Shown: positions 34,416 through 43,764, numbered from the stretch's first letter. The stretch is 64,000 bases of DNA from Ponticoccus alexandrii (GCF_016806125.1 NZ_CP047166.1:682001-746000); one strand, 5' to 3'. The notes: generated from the letters alone by a model not told the origin. Numbers and translations: made by a program.

Positions 34416-35264
34416 GTGAGAACGGGGAATGCCATCGCGGGACTGACGGGCGGTCTGATGATCGCCGCGATGACCTGTGGCGCGACGGCACCCGCGCTGG
34501 CCGGGGCGCTTTTCGAGCCGCCCGCGGGCTGCGCGGTCTACCTGACCACGCAGAACCGGGGTTGCCGGGTGGTGAACCACTACAGCTGCCCCGCCGTGCA
34601 CCCGGATCACCGCTGGAGCCATCGCTTCGTCCCCGGTTCCGGCGCATGGGTCAGCCGCATCGACGGCGATGCGCAGTGGGTCGAAAGCGGCCCCGAGGCA
34701 GAGCCGGACTGGATGCGCACCCAGTGGCCTGTCGAGGATGCCGGAAGTGTCAGCGAGTTGATCGAGACCGGGGTGGACGCCTACGATTTCATCCAGCGCA
34801 GCCGCAGCGGGATCACCGAGCGGGTGAGCGGTTTCGACAAGGTGATCGGTGAGGTCGTGGTGGATGGCGAGCCGCTCTTGCGGACGCAGTTCGAGGCGAC
34901 CTATCGCGACGTGAACGGCACCGTGACGCGGCAGGTGCAGGGCGAGGAATATGTCTCGGTGAAGCACCGGCGCTTCTTTGGTAACATGCTGATCGAGATG
35001 GTGGATGGACGCGAGATCGCGCGGCACAGCCGCGGGCCGGTAGACTTCGTCTATCCGGGGGAAGAGGGGTTCCGCTCTCTCGATCCGCAGTATGATTGCG
35101 ATGTGATCAGCGGGATGCCGAATGGCGCGTTCGTGGCGGGTGTCGGACCGGGGGCCAGCCCGTCGCCATTGTCGCTCGGACCAATGGCGCACCAATGGCA
35201 ACCCCCCGGGATATTTTCGGACAGAAGAAACATGGGCGCGCGCGTGATCGGGGGGCGGTCGTGA
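34416..35264 (+). CDS. Secreted protein of unknown function in the GOGAT locus
   Basis: The protein (282 residues as read) starts at GTG 34416, preceded by GGAGGG. A signal peptide (AGLTGGLMIAAMTCGATAPALA) targets it to the periplasm. Cys residues in GCAVYLTT, GCRVVNHYSCPAV and YDCDVISG could form disulfides. The last 20 or so residues read through a type-B intergenic repeat (PGIFSDRR), so the true ancestral C-terminus probably lies before about residue 260. Its stop overlaps the next GFA gene (TGATG). I know no function. Confidence 0.72.
   Translation: MRTGNAIAGLTGGLMIAAMTCGATAPALAGALFEPPAGCAVYLTTQNRGCRVVNHYSCPAVHPDHRWSHRFVPGSGAWVSRIDGDAQWVESGPEAEPDWMRTQWPVEDAGSVSELIETGVDAYDFIQRSRSGITERVSGFDKVIGEVVVDGEPLLRTQFEATYRDVNGTVTRQVQGEEYVSVKHRRFFGNMLIEMVDGREIARHSRGPVDFVYPGEEGFRSLDPQYDCDVISGMPNGAFVAGVGPGASPSPLSLGPMAHQWQPPGIFSDRRNMGARVIGGRS
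35201..35229 (-). repeat. Type-B intergenic repeat, copy 1 (inside an ORF)
   Basis: accccccgggatattttcgg followed by acagaag is the reverse complement of the CTTCTGTCC-AAATATCCC core seen at 55.5 and 62.5 kb. Here it is translated as the tail of the preceding secreted protein. Confidence 0.7.
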
Positions 35265-35689
35265 TGGTGCGGTCGGGTCGGTGTCTTTGCGGCTCGGTCT
35301 TTTTCGAGGCAGCGGAGACGGGTGGTTTCGGTGTCTGCCATTGCGCGCAGTGTCGGCGCTGGCTGGGCTCTGCCATGTTCGCCATCACGGTGCCCGAGCC
35401 GGCGATGCGCGTTGCGGGGGTGGAGAACATCCGCAGCCTCCGATCGTCGGACTGGGCGTCGCGGAGTTTCTGCGGGAAGTGCGGCTCGGCGCTGTGGTAT
35501 CGCTACGACAAGGGTGTCGACGGTGCGGGCGATTATGAGGTGGCGGTCGGGCTGTTGGACGACGCCGGGGGGCTGGTGCTGGAACGCGAGATCTTCGCGG
35601 ATCAGAAGCCGGAGTGCTGGTCGCTTGCGGGCGACCACCCGAAGCTGAGCCGGGCCGAGACGCTGGCGCTTTACGGGGGTGGGGCATGA
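35264..35689 (+). CDS. GFA/CENP-V-fold zinc protein (second of three)
   Basis: The 141-residue protein has zinc cysteines in GRCLCGSVFF, CHCAQCRR and CGKCGSALWY, and the DQKPECWSLAGDHP end usual for GFA proteins. ATG 35264 overlaps the preceding stop, and its own stop overlaps the next GFA gene by 4 bp (ATGA). It shares an operon with glutamate synthase genes; a link to glutathione or formaldehyde chemistry is unproven. Confidence 0.9.
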   Translation: MVRSGRCLCGSVFFEAAETGGFGVCHCAQCRRWLGSAMFAITVPEPAMRVAGVENIRSLRSSDWASRSFCGKCGSALWYRYDKGVDGAGDYEVAVGLLDDAGGLVLEREIFADQKPECWSLAGDHPKLSRAETLALYGGGA

Positions 35690-36111
35690 GTGTGGCAAGG
35701 GGGCATTGCCTTTGCGGCGCGGTGACGGTGCAGGTCACGGACCTGCCGGACGAGCTGTCGGCCTGTCATTGCGCCTTGTGCACCCGCTGGGGCGGGGGCG
35801 TGCAGATGGGCATCGAGGTGCCGCTGTCGGCGCTGACCGTCGCGGGCCCGGTCAAGCGGCATCGCTCGTCCGAACTTGCGGACCGGGCGTGGTGCGACAC
35901 CTGCGGGTCCTCGCTGTTTCTGGCGGGGCACGGAGAGGATGTGGTCTGGCTGAGCCCGGGCCTTTTTGAAAACGCCGGAGGGGCGGAACTGGTCAGCGTG
36001 GTCTACGCCGACCGCCACCCGGACGGCTTCTGGCTGGAAGGGGCGCGCGTCGAGCGCGTCTCGCAACAAGACTACGAAGCGGACAATCCGCATCTGAACG
36101 AGGAGTGCTGA
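35686..36111 (+). CDS. GFA/CENP-V-fold zinc protein (third of three)
   Basis: The 141-residue paralogue has cysteines in GHCLCGAVTV, CHCALCTR and CDTCGSSLFL, ending in ADNPHLNEEC. It is coupled to the previous GFA gene by a 4-bp overlap and followed 3 bp later by gltB, so ribosomes likely pass directly to gltB. It is clearly diverged from the second copy, so this is not a recent duplication. Confidence 0.9.
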   Translation: MSVARGHCLCGAVTVQVTDLPDELSACHCALCTRWGGGVQMGIEVPLSALTVAGPVKRHRSSELADRAWCDTCGSSLFLAGHGEDVVWLSPGLFENAGGAELVSVVYADRHPDGFWLEGARVERVSQQDYEADNPHLNEEC

Positions 36112-36114
36112 GCC

Positions 36115-39100
36115 ATGACCAAGTACGATCAAGACTGGGTTCGCCGCGAGGAAGCCAAGCGCAAGTGGATGTCCGAGAACGGCATGTACCACGAGAGCGA
36201 AGAGCATTCGTCCTGCGGCGTGGGGCTTGTGGTGTCGCTGGACGGCTCGCCGTCGCGGCGTGTGGTCGAGGCGGGGATCACCGCGCTGAAGGCGATCTGG
36301 CACCGTGGTGCGGTCGATGCGGACGGCAAGACCGGTGACGGCGCGGGCATTCACGTGCAGATCCCGGTGCCCTTCTTCTACGACCAGATCCAGCGCACCG
36401 GTCACCACCCGCGTCAGGACGAGCTGATCGCCGTGGGGCAGGTGTTCCTGCCGCGCACGGATTTCGGCGCGCAGGAGGCCTGCCGGACCATCGTCGAGAC
36501 CGAAGTGCTGCGGATGGGCTATTACATCTATGGCTGGCGCCATGTGCCGGTCGATGTGTCCTGCCTTGGCGAAAAGGCCAATGCGACGCGGCCCGAGATC
36601 GAGCAGATCCTGATTTCGAACGCCAAGGGCGTGGACGAAGAGACCTTCGAGCGTGAGCTTTACGTGATCCGGCGCCGGATCGAGAAGGCGGCGGCGGCGG
36701 CGGGCATCGCCGGGGCGGGCGGGCTGTATATTGCCTCGCTGTCCTGCCGGTCGATCATCTACAAGGGCATGATGCTGGCCGAGCAGGTGGCGGAGTTCTA
36801 TCCCGACCTGCAGGACGAGCGCTTCGAGTCCGCCTTCGCGATCTATCACCAGCGCTATTCCACCAACACCTTCCCGCAGTGGTGGCTGGCGCAGCCCTTC
36901 CGCATGCTCGCCCACAATGGCGAGATCAACACGCTGAAGGGCAACCTGAACTGGATGAAGAGCCACGAGATCCGCATGGCCTCGTCCGCCTTCGGCGAGA
37001 TGGCCGAGGACATCAAGCCGATCATCGCCAACGGGGCGTCGGATTCGGCGGCCCTGGACGGGGTGTTCGAGGTGCTGGTGCGCGCCGGACGCTCGGCGCC
37101 CATGGCCAAGACCATGCTGGTGCCCGAGTCCTGGTCGAAGCAGGCGGTGGAACTGCCCGAGTCGTGGCGCGACATGTATTCCTACTGCAATTCGGTGATG
37201 GAGCCGTGGGACGGCCCCGCCGCCCTTGCCATGACCGATGGCCGCTGGGTCTGCGGCGGGCTGGACCGCAACGGCTTGCGTCCCATGCGCTATGTCGTGA
37301 CCGGTGACGGGCTGCTGATCGCCGGGTCCGAGGTGGGCATGGTTCCCACCGACGAGGCCACGGCGCGCGAAAAGGGCGCGCTTGGGCCGGGCCAGATGAT
37401 CGCCGTCGACATGAAAGAGGGCAAGCTTTACCGCGACGTCGAGATCAAGGACAAGCTGGCCGCTGCGCAGCCCTTCGGCGAGTGGGTCGGCAAGATCACC
37501 GAGCTGGACGAGACGCTGAACGCGGTCACCGAGAGTGCCAAGTTCGAGGGCGCGGAACTGCGCCGCCGCCAGATCGCCGCAGGCTACACCATCGAAGAGC
37601 TCGAGCAGACGCTGTCGCCCATGGCCGAGGACGGCAAAGAGGCGCTGGCCTCGATGGGGGACGACACGCCCTCTGCGGTGCTGTCGAAGAAGTATCGCCC
37701 GCTGTCGCATTTCTTTCGGCAGAACTTCAGCCAGGTGACGAACCCGCCCATCGACAGCCTGCGCGAATTCCGGGTGATGTCGCTGAAGACGCGTTTCGGC
37801 AACCTCAAGAACGTGCTGGATGAATCGAGCGCCCAGACCGAGATCCTCGTGCTGGACACGCCCTTCGTGGGCAATGCCCAGTTCGAGGCGCTGAAGGGGC
37901 AGTTCAACGCGCCCTGCGTCGAGATCGACTGTACTTTCACCGCCGGCAAGGATGCGCTGCGCGAGGGTCTGGCCCGCATCCGGGCCGAGGCCGAGGATGC
38001 CGTGCGCTCGGGCGCCGGGCACCTGATCCTGACCGATGAGCATTGCGATGCGGACAAGGTCGCGATGCCGATGATCCTCGCGACCAGCGCGGTGCACAGC
38101 TACCTGACCCGCAAAGGCCTGCGGACCTTCTGCTCGATCAACGTGCGCTCGGCGGAATGCATCGATCCGCATTACTTCGCCGTCCTGATCGCGGCGGGGG
38201 CGACCATCGTGAACCCCTACCTCGCCGAGGACAGCCTTGCGGACCGCATCAAGCGCGGCCTGCTGGATATGACCCTGACCGAGGCAGTCGCCGCCTACCG
38301 CGAGGCCATCGACGCGGGCATGCTGAAGATCATGTCCAAGATGGGGATCTCGGTCATCTCCTCCTATCGCGGCGGTCTGAACTTCGAGGCCGTGGGCCTC
38401 AGCCGTGCGATGGTGGCGGAGTACTTCCCCGGCATGATCTCCCGCATCTCGGGGATCGGCGTGAAGGGTATCCAGAAGAAGGCCGAGGAGATCCACGCGC
38501 TGGGTTTCCGTGGTGGACGCGACGTGCTGCCCATCGGCGGCTTCTACAAGTCGCGCAAGTCGGGTGAAACCCACGCTTGGGGTGCGCAGACCATGCACCT
38601 GATGCAGGCCGCTTGCGACCGTGCCTCTTACGAGATGTGGAAGCAGTATTCCAATGCCATGCAGGCCAACCCGCCGATCCACCTGCGGGACCTTCTGGAC
38701 GTGAAGCCACTGGGCAAGCCGGTGCCGCTGGAAGAGGTTGAGAGCATCACCGCGATCCGCAAGCGTTTTGTGACGCCGGGCATGTCGCTGGGCGCACTGT
38801 CGCCCGAGGCGCACAAGACGCTGAACGTCGCGATGAACCGGATCGGCGCCAAGTCGGATTCCGGTGAGGGCGGCGAGGATCCGGCGCACTTCGTGCCGGA
38901 ACCCAACGGCGACAACCCCTCTGCGAAGATCAAGCAGGTGGCCTCGGGCCGCTTCGGTGTCACCGCCGAGTACCTGAACCACTGCGAAGAGCTTGAAATC
39001 AAGGTCGCGCAGGGGGCGAAGCCCGGCGAGGGCGGCCAGCTTCCGGGGATGAAGGTCACGGACCTGATCGCGCGTCTGCGGCATTCGACCAAGGGCGTGA

Positions 39101-40659
39101 CGCTGATCTCGCCGCCGCCGCACCACGACATCTACTCGATCGAGGACCTTGCGCAGCTGATCTACGACCTCAAGCAGATCAACCCGCGCTGCAAGGTGAC
39201 GGTGAAGCTGGTGGCCTCTTCGGGCGTCGGCACCATCGCGGCGGGTGTGGCCAAGGCCGAGGCCGACGTGATCCTGATCTCGGGTCACAACGGCGGCACG
39301 GGCGCGTCGCCGGGCACCTCGATCAAGTTCGCGGGCCTGCCGTGGGAGATGGGCCTGACCGAGGCGCATCAGGTTCTGGCGATGAACAACCTGCGCAGTC
39401 GCGTGACGCTGCGCACGGACGGCGGTCTGCGGACCGGCCGGGACATCGTCATGGCCGCCATGATGGGCGCCGAGGAATACGGCATCGGGACAGCGGCGCT
39501 GATCGCGATGGGCTGCATCATGGTGCGTCAGTGCCAGTCGAACACCTGCCCGGTGGGCGTGTGTACGCAGGACGAGGCCCTGCGCGGGAAGTTCACCGGC
39601 AACGCCGACAAGGTGGTGAACCTGATCACCTTCTACGCGCAGGAAGTCCGCGAGATCCTCGCCTCCATCGGGGCGCGCAGCCTTGACGAGGTGATCGGTC
39701 GCGCCGACCTGCTGAGCCAGGTCAGCCGTGGGGCAGAGCATCTCGACGACCTCGACCTGAACCCGCTGCTGATCCGCGTCGACGGCTCGGACGACATCGT
39801 CTACGACCGCAACAAGCCGCGGAACCCGGTGCGCGACACGCTGGACGCCGAGATCGTGCGCGATGCCGCGCGCTTCCTCGAGGACGGCGAGAAGATGCAG
39901 CTGTCCTATGCGGTGATGAACACGCACCGCACCGTAGGCACGCGGGTCTCGTCGCACATCGTGTCGAAGTTCGGGATGCGCAACGCGCTGCAGCCCGACC
40001 ACCTGCACATCAAGCTGTCGGGTTCCGCCGGTCAGTCGCTGGGCGCCTTTGCCGCCCCGGGGCTGAAGCTTGAGGTCTCGGGCGATGCCAACGACTACGT
40101 CGGCAAGGGCCTGTCGGGCGGCACCGTCGTGGTGCGTCCGCCGCTGGTGTCGCCGCTGGTGGCCGCCGAGAACACCATCATCGGCAACACCGTGCTCTAC
40201 GGTGCCACGGACGGCTACCTCTTCGCGGCAGGCCGCGCGGGTGAGCGTTTCGCGGTGCGGAACTCGGGCGCCAAGGTGGTGGTCGAGGGCTGCGGCTCGA
40301 ACGGCTGCGAGTACATGACCGGCGGCGTGGCGGTGATCCTTGGCGGGATCGGCGCGAACTTCGGCGCAGGCATGACCGGCGGGATGGCGTATCTCTACGA
40401 TCCCGAAGGCAAGGCGCAGGACATGATGAACATGGAAAGCCTCGTGACCTGCCCGGTGACCGTGTCCGCATGGGAAGACGAGCTGAAGGCCCTGATCGAG
40501 CGCCACGTCGAAGAGACCCGCAGCCGCAAGGCGCAGGATATCCTGCAGCACTGGGATCTCGAGAAGGCGAACTTCGTGCAGGTCTGCCCGAAGGAGATGC
40601 TGAACAAGATCCCGCATCCGCTGGGGATCGAGGATCAGATCGCCGTACCGGCGGAGTAA
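36115..40659 (+). CDS. gltB: Glutamate synthase large subunit
   Basis: The 1514-residue enzyme makes glutamate from 2-oxoglutarate and glutamine. Cys34 in SSCGVGLV becomes the N-terminal amidotransferase nucleophile after removal of a 33-residue propeptide. The order is class-II glutaminase domain, central domain, and FMN synthase domain (GHNGGTGASPGTS near 1060). The 3Fe-4S ligands follow in CIMVRQCQSNTCPVGVC near 1132, then the C-terminal GXGXG beta-helix (GSNGCEYMTGG). The operon with gltD is split by three small genes. Confidence 0.98.
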   Translation: MTKYDQDWVRREEAKRKWMSENGMYHESEEHSSCGVGLVVSLDGSPSRRVVEAGITALKAIWHRGAVDADGKTGDGAGIHVQIPVPFFYDQIQRTGHHPRQDELIAVGQVFLPRTDFGAQEACRTIVETEVLRMGYYIYGWRHVPVDVSCLGEKANATRPEIEQILISNAKGVDEETFERELYVIRRRIEKAAAAAGIAGAGGLYIASLSCRSIIYKGMMLAEQVAEFYPDLQDERFESAFAIYHQRYSTNTFPQWWLAQPFRMLAHNGEINTLKGNLNWMKSHEIRMASSAFGEMAEDIKPIIANGASDSAALDGVFEVLVRAGRSAPMAKTMLVPESWSKQAVELPESWRDMYSYCNSVMEPWDGPAALAMTDGRWVCGGLDRNGLRPMRYVVTGDGLLIAGSEVGMVPTDEATAREKGALGPGQMIAVDMKEGKLYRDVEIKDKLAAAQPFGEWVGKITELDETLNAVTESAKFEGAELRRRQIAAGYTIEELEQTLSPMAEDGKEALASMGDDTPSAVLSKKYRPLSHFFRQNFSQVTNPPIDSLREFRVMSLKTRFGNLKNVLDESSAQTEILVLDTPFVGNAQFEALKGQFNAPCVEIDCTFTAGKDALREGLARIRAEAEDAVRSGAGHLILTDEHCDADKVAMPMILATSAVHSYLTRKGLRTFCSINVRSAECIDPHYFAVLIAAGATIVNPYLAEDSLADRIKRGLLDMTLTEAVAAYREAIDAGMLKIMSKMGISVISSYRGGLNFEAVGLSRAMVAEYFPGMISRISGIGVKGIQKKAEEIHALGFRGGRDVLPIGGFYKSRKSGETHAWGAQTMHLMQAACDRASYEMWKQYSNAMQANPPIHLRDLLDVKPLGKPVPLEEVESITAIRKRFVTPGMSLGALSPEAHKTLNVAMNRIGAKSDSGEGGEDPAHFVPEPNGDNPSAKIKQVASGRFGVTAEYLNHCEELEIKVAQGAKPGEGGQLPGMKVTDLIARLRHSTKGVTLISPPPHHDIYSIEDLAQLIYDLKQINPRCKVTVKLVASSGVGTIAAGVAKAEADVILISGHNGGTGASPGTSIKFAGLPWEMGLTEAHQVLAMNNLRSRVTLRTDGGLRTGRDIVMAAMMGAEEYGIGTAALIAMGCIMVRQCQSNTCPVGVCTQDEALRGKFTGNADKVVNLITFYAQEVREILASIGARSLDEVIGRADLLSQVSRGAEHLDDLDLNPLLIRVDGSDDIVYDRNKPRNPVRDTLDAEIVRDAARFLEDGEKMQLSYAVMNTHRTVGTRVSSHIVSKFGMRNALQPDHLHIKLSGSAGQSLGAFAAPGLKLEVSGDANDYVGKGLSGGTVVVRPPLVSPLVAAENTIIGNTVLYGATDGYLFAAGRAGERFAVRNSGAKVVVEGCGSNGCEYMTGGVAVILGGIGANFGAGMTGGMAYLYDPEGKAQDMMNMESLVTCPVTVSAWEDELKALIERHVEETRSRKAQDILQHWDLEKANFVQVCPKEMLNKIPHPLGIEDQIAVPAE

Positions 40660-40666
40660 GACAAGG

Positions 40667-40691
40667 GGGCGGCCTTCGGGCCGCCCTTTTT
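40667..40691 (+). terminator. Rho-independent terminator of the GOGAT operon
   Basis: A perfect 8-bp stem gggcggcc / ggccgccc with a TTCG tetraloop is followed by ttttt. It starts 8 bp after the gltB stop. Confidence 0.93.
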
Positions 40692-41030
40692 CGTGGGAGA
40701 GGGGCCGGCTGGCGGAAGCCGTCCCGCGGGGCGTTCCCGGCGGGGCCGGTAGGTGTTGTCGCAAGCCGGGGCTGGCGCCCGTGAGTGCGGGGGGCATTCC
40801 GGGCAGGACTGGGACGCCCTGGGATCGCTTGCCTTGGGCGATAAGGTCCGATCTTGCCACAATCTGCACCAAGTCACACCCAATTGCGCCTTCAGGATGT
40901 GACCCTCTGCCAAGGGGCCGGATGCGGTGTTTTCATGGGGTCCGCCTTGGCTTTCTCATTTGCGGGGTGCCGGTCTCTGCCCGGCGCGCCCTGTCTTTCC
41001 GGGGCCGGTTGTCCGGTGTAGAACGGCGAT
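40692..41030. other. Gap between gltB terminator and mtgA
   Basis: This is 339 bp without a recognisable gene. The part around 40850-40900 (cttgccacaatctgcaccaa, then cacacccaattgcg) is less GC-rich and may carry the mtgA promoter. Confidence 0.45.
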
Positions 41031-41762
41031 ATGGCAGGCAGGAAACAGAAGTCCACGGGCAAGACGCGGGAGAAGCCGCAGGCGCCCCGGGTTCGTCCCG
41101 GTCGATGGCTTATGCGCTGGACGCTGCGGTTGGGAGTGATCATGGGCGTGCTGGTGATCGGGGCAGTGGTGCTGTTCAGCGTGGTGAACCCGCCGACGAC
41201 CCATACCATCTGGGCGGAACGGCAGCGTCTGGGCGCGGTCGAGCACCAGTGGGCCGACCTCGACGCGGTGGCGCCGGTCATGGTGCGGGCGGTGGTCGCT
41301 GCCGAGGACGCAAATTTCTGCAGGCACTGGGGCTTTGATATGGATGCGATCCGCGCGGCCATCGCCTCTGGCGCGGACCGTGGCGGGTCGACGATCAGCC
41401 AGCAGGTGGTTAAGAACGTCTATCTCTGGCAGGACAGAAGCTATATCCGCAAGGCGCTGGAGGCGATCCTGACACCGGCGGTGGAAACCCTCTGGTCGAA
41501 GCGCCGGATCGTCGAGGTCTATCTGAACATCGCAGAGTTCGGCGAAGGTGTGTTCGGCATCGACGCGGCGGCGCGCCACTATTTCGGAGTGGCACCGGCG
41601 GATCTGTCCGCGCAGCAGGCGGCGCTTCTGGCCGCGGTGCTGCCCAGCCCGAAGAAACGCAGCGCCTCTAACCCCTCGAACGCGGTCAGCCGCCGCGCGC
41701 GCGCGATTCGGGACGGGGCGGCGACGATCCGGGCGGACGGGCGCGCAGCCTGCTTCGAGTAG
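41031..41762 (+). CDS. mtgA: Monofunctional peptidoglycan glycosyltransferase
   Basis: The 243-residue GT51 enzyme polymerises lipid II glycan strands. It has a basic N-terminus, one transmembrane helix (about 29-51), and catalytic Glu92 in AAEDANFCRHWGFD. GGSTISQQVVKN near residue 122 and RRIVEVYLNIAEFGEGVFGI near 162 follow. There is no transpeptidase domain. It acts at the outer face of the inner membrane. Confidence 0.95.
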   Translation: MAGRKQKSTGKTREKPQAPRVRPGRWLMRWTLRLGVIMGVLVIGAVVLFSVVNPPTTHTIWAERQRLGAVEHQWADLDAVAPVMVRAVVAAEDANFCRHWGFDMDAIRAAIASGADRGGSTISQQVVKNVYLWQDRSYIRKALEAILTPAVETLWSKRRIVEVYLNIAEFGEGVFGIDAAARHYFGVAPADLSAQQAALLAAVLPSPKKRSASNPSNAVSRRARAIRDGAATIRADGRAACFE

Positions 41763-41853
41763 GCGTTGATTGGCCCATTATCCCCTCGCAGGCATTGAAA
41801 CCGGGGGCCGATGACGACTAAGAGGGGCTGTTCCCGCGATCAACAGGACCATC

Positions 41854-42519
41854 ATGGCCAAGCTTTACCACGTGCCGCTTTCCCCTTTTTGCCGCAAGGT
41901 TCGCCTGAGCCTCGCCGAGAAGAAGATCGAATGCGAGTTGGTGGAAGAACGCTACTGGGAACAGGACCCCGACTTCCTGCGGCGCAACCCGGCGGCCAAG
42001 GTCCCGGTGCTGCGCATGGATGGCAAGACCATGGCCGAAAGCGCGGCGATCTGCGAGTGGATCGAAGAGAAGTACCCCGAACCCGCGCTGATGCCGCGCG
42101 GCGCCGATGCGCGCTATGAGGTGCGGCGCATCGTCGGCTGGTTCGACGACAAGTTTCACAACGAAGTGACGTCGAAGCTGCTGTACGAGCGGGTGAACAA
42201 GAAGGTCATGAAGGCCGGGTTCCCCGACAGCGGCAACGTCAAATCTGGCGCCAAGGCGATCAAGTACCACCTCGATTACCTCGCGTGGCTGCTGGATCAC
42301 CGGCGCTGGCTGGCCGGGGATTCGATGACGCTGGCGGATTTCGCTGCCGCGGCGCATCTTTCCTCGCTCGATTATATCTCGGACGTCGACTGGAACCGCT
42401 CTGCGGTGGTCAAGGACTGGTACGCCAAGATCAAGTCGCGCCCCGCCTTCCGCTCGATCCTCGCCGATCAGGTGCCGGGCTTCCCGCAGCCCGCGCACTA
42501 CTCGGACCTCGATTTCTGA
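41854..42519 (+). CDS. fzlA: GST-fold protein, probably the FtsZ-binding cell-division factor FzlA
   Basis: The 221-residue protein has a thioredoxin-like N-domain and helical C-domain of the GST fold. Features pointing to alphaproteobacterial FzlA are the EERYWEQDPDF segment after the first helix, with Trp in the position studied in Caulobacter. The C-terminal tail SRPAFRSILADQVPGFPQP ending in HYSDLDF is also typical. FzlA binds FtsZ filaments and is needed for constriction. An ordinary glutathione transferase cannot be excluded from sequence alone. mtgA, a septal wall enzyme, is the upstream neighbour. Confidence 0.68.
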   Translation: MAKLYHVPLSPFCRKVRLSLAEKKIECELVEERYWEQDPDFLRRNPAAKVPVLRMDGKTMAESAAICEWIEEKYPEPALMPRGADARYEVRRIVGWFDDKFHNEVTSKLLYERVNKKVMKAGFPDSGNVKSGAKAIKYHLDYLAWLLDHRRWLAGDSMTLADFAAAAHLSSLDYISDVDWNRSAVVKDWYAKIKSRPAFRSILADQVPGFPQPAHYSDLDF

Positions 42520-42611
42520 GACCTCCCGCCTGCGGGCAGGGGGCCTTCAGGGGGCGTAGATGCCCGGCACCGTGGGGCCGTCGAAGCAGGCTGTGTGATC
42601 CCGTCCAGATG

Positions 42612-43235
42612 CTAGCCGGTCCGCGCCCCCTCTTTGCGCAGGCGCCGCTTGTAGGTGGCGACACGGTAGAGGTAGACGGCGACGATACAAGTGACCACGG
42701 CGGTCGAGACCGGGTTCAGCCATTGCGCGACCAGATCGTATTGCGACTGTAGCGCGTAGCCCGCGAAGGCCAGAAGTGCCGTCCAGAGGAGCGTGCCCAG
42801 CGTGGTATAGGCCAGGAAGCGACCCATCGGCATCTTCGCGACCCCGGCGGGCACAGAGATGAAGGTGCGGACGGTGGGGATCAGGCGCCCGAGGAAGACC
42901 GCCGCGCCGCCGTGCCGCTGGAACCAGCCATTGGCCCGGTCGAGTTCATCCGGTGTGATGGTCAGCCAGCGCCCGTGCCGGTCGGCAAGGCGGCGCAGGC
43001 GCTCCATGCCGATTTTCGCGCCGATCCAGTACCACAGCAGCGCCCCGGCGATGGAGCCCAATGAGCCGAAGAGGATCACCAGCCAGAGATTCTGTGCTCC
43101 CGTCGCGGCGTTGAACCCCGCAAGGGGCATGATGAGCTCCGAGGGGATCGGCGGAAAGACGTTCTCGATGAACATCAAGAGCCCGACCCCGAAGGAGCCG
43201 ATGGCGTCGATGATGCCGGTGATCCAGTCGAACAT
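42612..43235 (-). CDS. DedA-family membrane protein
   Basis: The 207-residue protein shows ENVFPPIPSELIMPLAGF near residue 24, GSLGSIAGALLWYWIGAKIG near 57, and FLGRLIPTVRTFISVPAG near 113, all DedA/VTT signatures. Members are now linked to lipid scrambling and undecaprenyl-phosphate recycling and to membrane potential homeostasis. uppP and mtgA in the same window serve the same lipid-carrier cycle but are not in an operon with it. Confidence 0.92.
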   Translation of the reverse strand: MFDWITGIIDAIGSFGVGLLMFIENVFPPIPSELIMPLAGFNAATGAQNLWLVILFGSLGSIAGALLWYWIGAKIGMERLRRLADRHGRWLTITPDELDRANGWFQRHGGAAVFLGRLIPTVRTFISVPAGVAKMPMGRFLAYTTLGTLLWTALLAFAGYALQSQYDLVAQWLNPVSTAVVTCIVAVYLYRVATYKRRLRKEGARTG

Positions 43236-43732
43236 TGTGGGGCCTTTTGGTCGTGCATGGGGTGAACCCGCAGGGGCAGGAAAGGTTCAGGGGAGCGGGA
43301 AGGCAATGCCCAGTTCTGGCAAGTCTGCCGCTCGTGGTTTGTCCGGTTTCGCAAGGGACATTTCGAAGGGTAAGTGGCGCAGACAAGAGGCGTCATTTGA
43401 ACTGCTTGCCGCAGATGTCTTGAGACCTTGCAATCCATCACCGGGCGCGGAATCAAGGCCGCAGGCCGCCGCGCCATCGCCGGGCCGTCCGGGGGCCCGG
43501 CGATTTGTCTGATGCTGGCGCGACCTGACCGGGTTGTACGGACTTTGCAGGGATAAACTGCCTTCCAGAGACCACGGTTCGCCGAACCACGGCCCCGCGA
43601 TGGCGCGGCTCATCGTGCGTGGCGACCGCAGCAGTCGTGGCGCGGCCAATTCCTGAAATGGTTCGGCACACGGAACTGGGGTTAAACCAGACGTGTGCAA
43701 CTTGAGGCTCTGGGCGGGGATCGACCACACCC
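43236..43732. other. Gap of about 500 bp between dedA and ilvD
   Basis: No conserved coding sequence is seen on either strand. A perfect 9-bp stem cgccgggcc / ggcccggcg with a 7-base loop lies at 43478-43502, without a T run on either side. The region upstream of dedA (43240-43400) may hold its promoter. A small RNA cannot be excluded. Confidence 0.4.
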
Positions 43733-43764
43733 AAGAAAAAGCCCCCGCAGTCACCTGCGGGGGC
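43733..43764 (-). terminator. Rho-independent terminator of ilvD
   Basis: Read on the minus strand, gcccccgcag / ctgcgggggc forms a 10-bp stem around a 4-base loop, followed by TTTTT. It starts 24 bp after the ilvD stop. Confidence 0.92.

Noticed and set aside
35671-40872. A 1733-codon open frame on the minus strand across gltB
   Set aside because: It is exactly antisense to a well-identified gltB. Its His/Arg/Leu/Gly-rich translation has no domain signature; long antisense frames are expected in GC-rich genes with strong third-position bias.
42520-42611. A short minus-strand tail ending in GPTVPGIYAP after dedA
   Set aside because: About 25 codons without a start or recognisable family; it could be chance. 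I left it out as a gene.
43478-43502. Strong 9-bp hairpin upstream of dedA as a terminator
   Set aside because: There is no T run on either side and no gene ends nearby in either direction, so it is recorded only as a hairpin.
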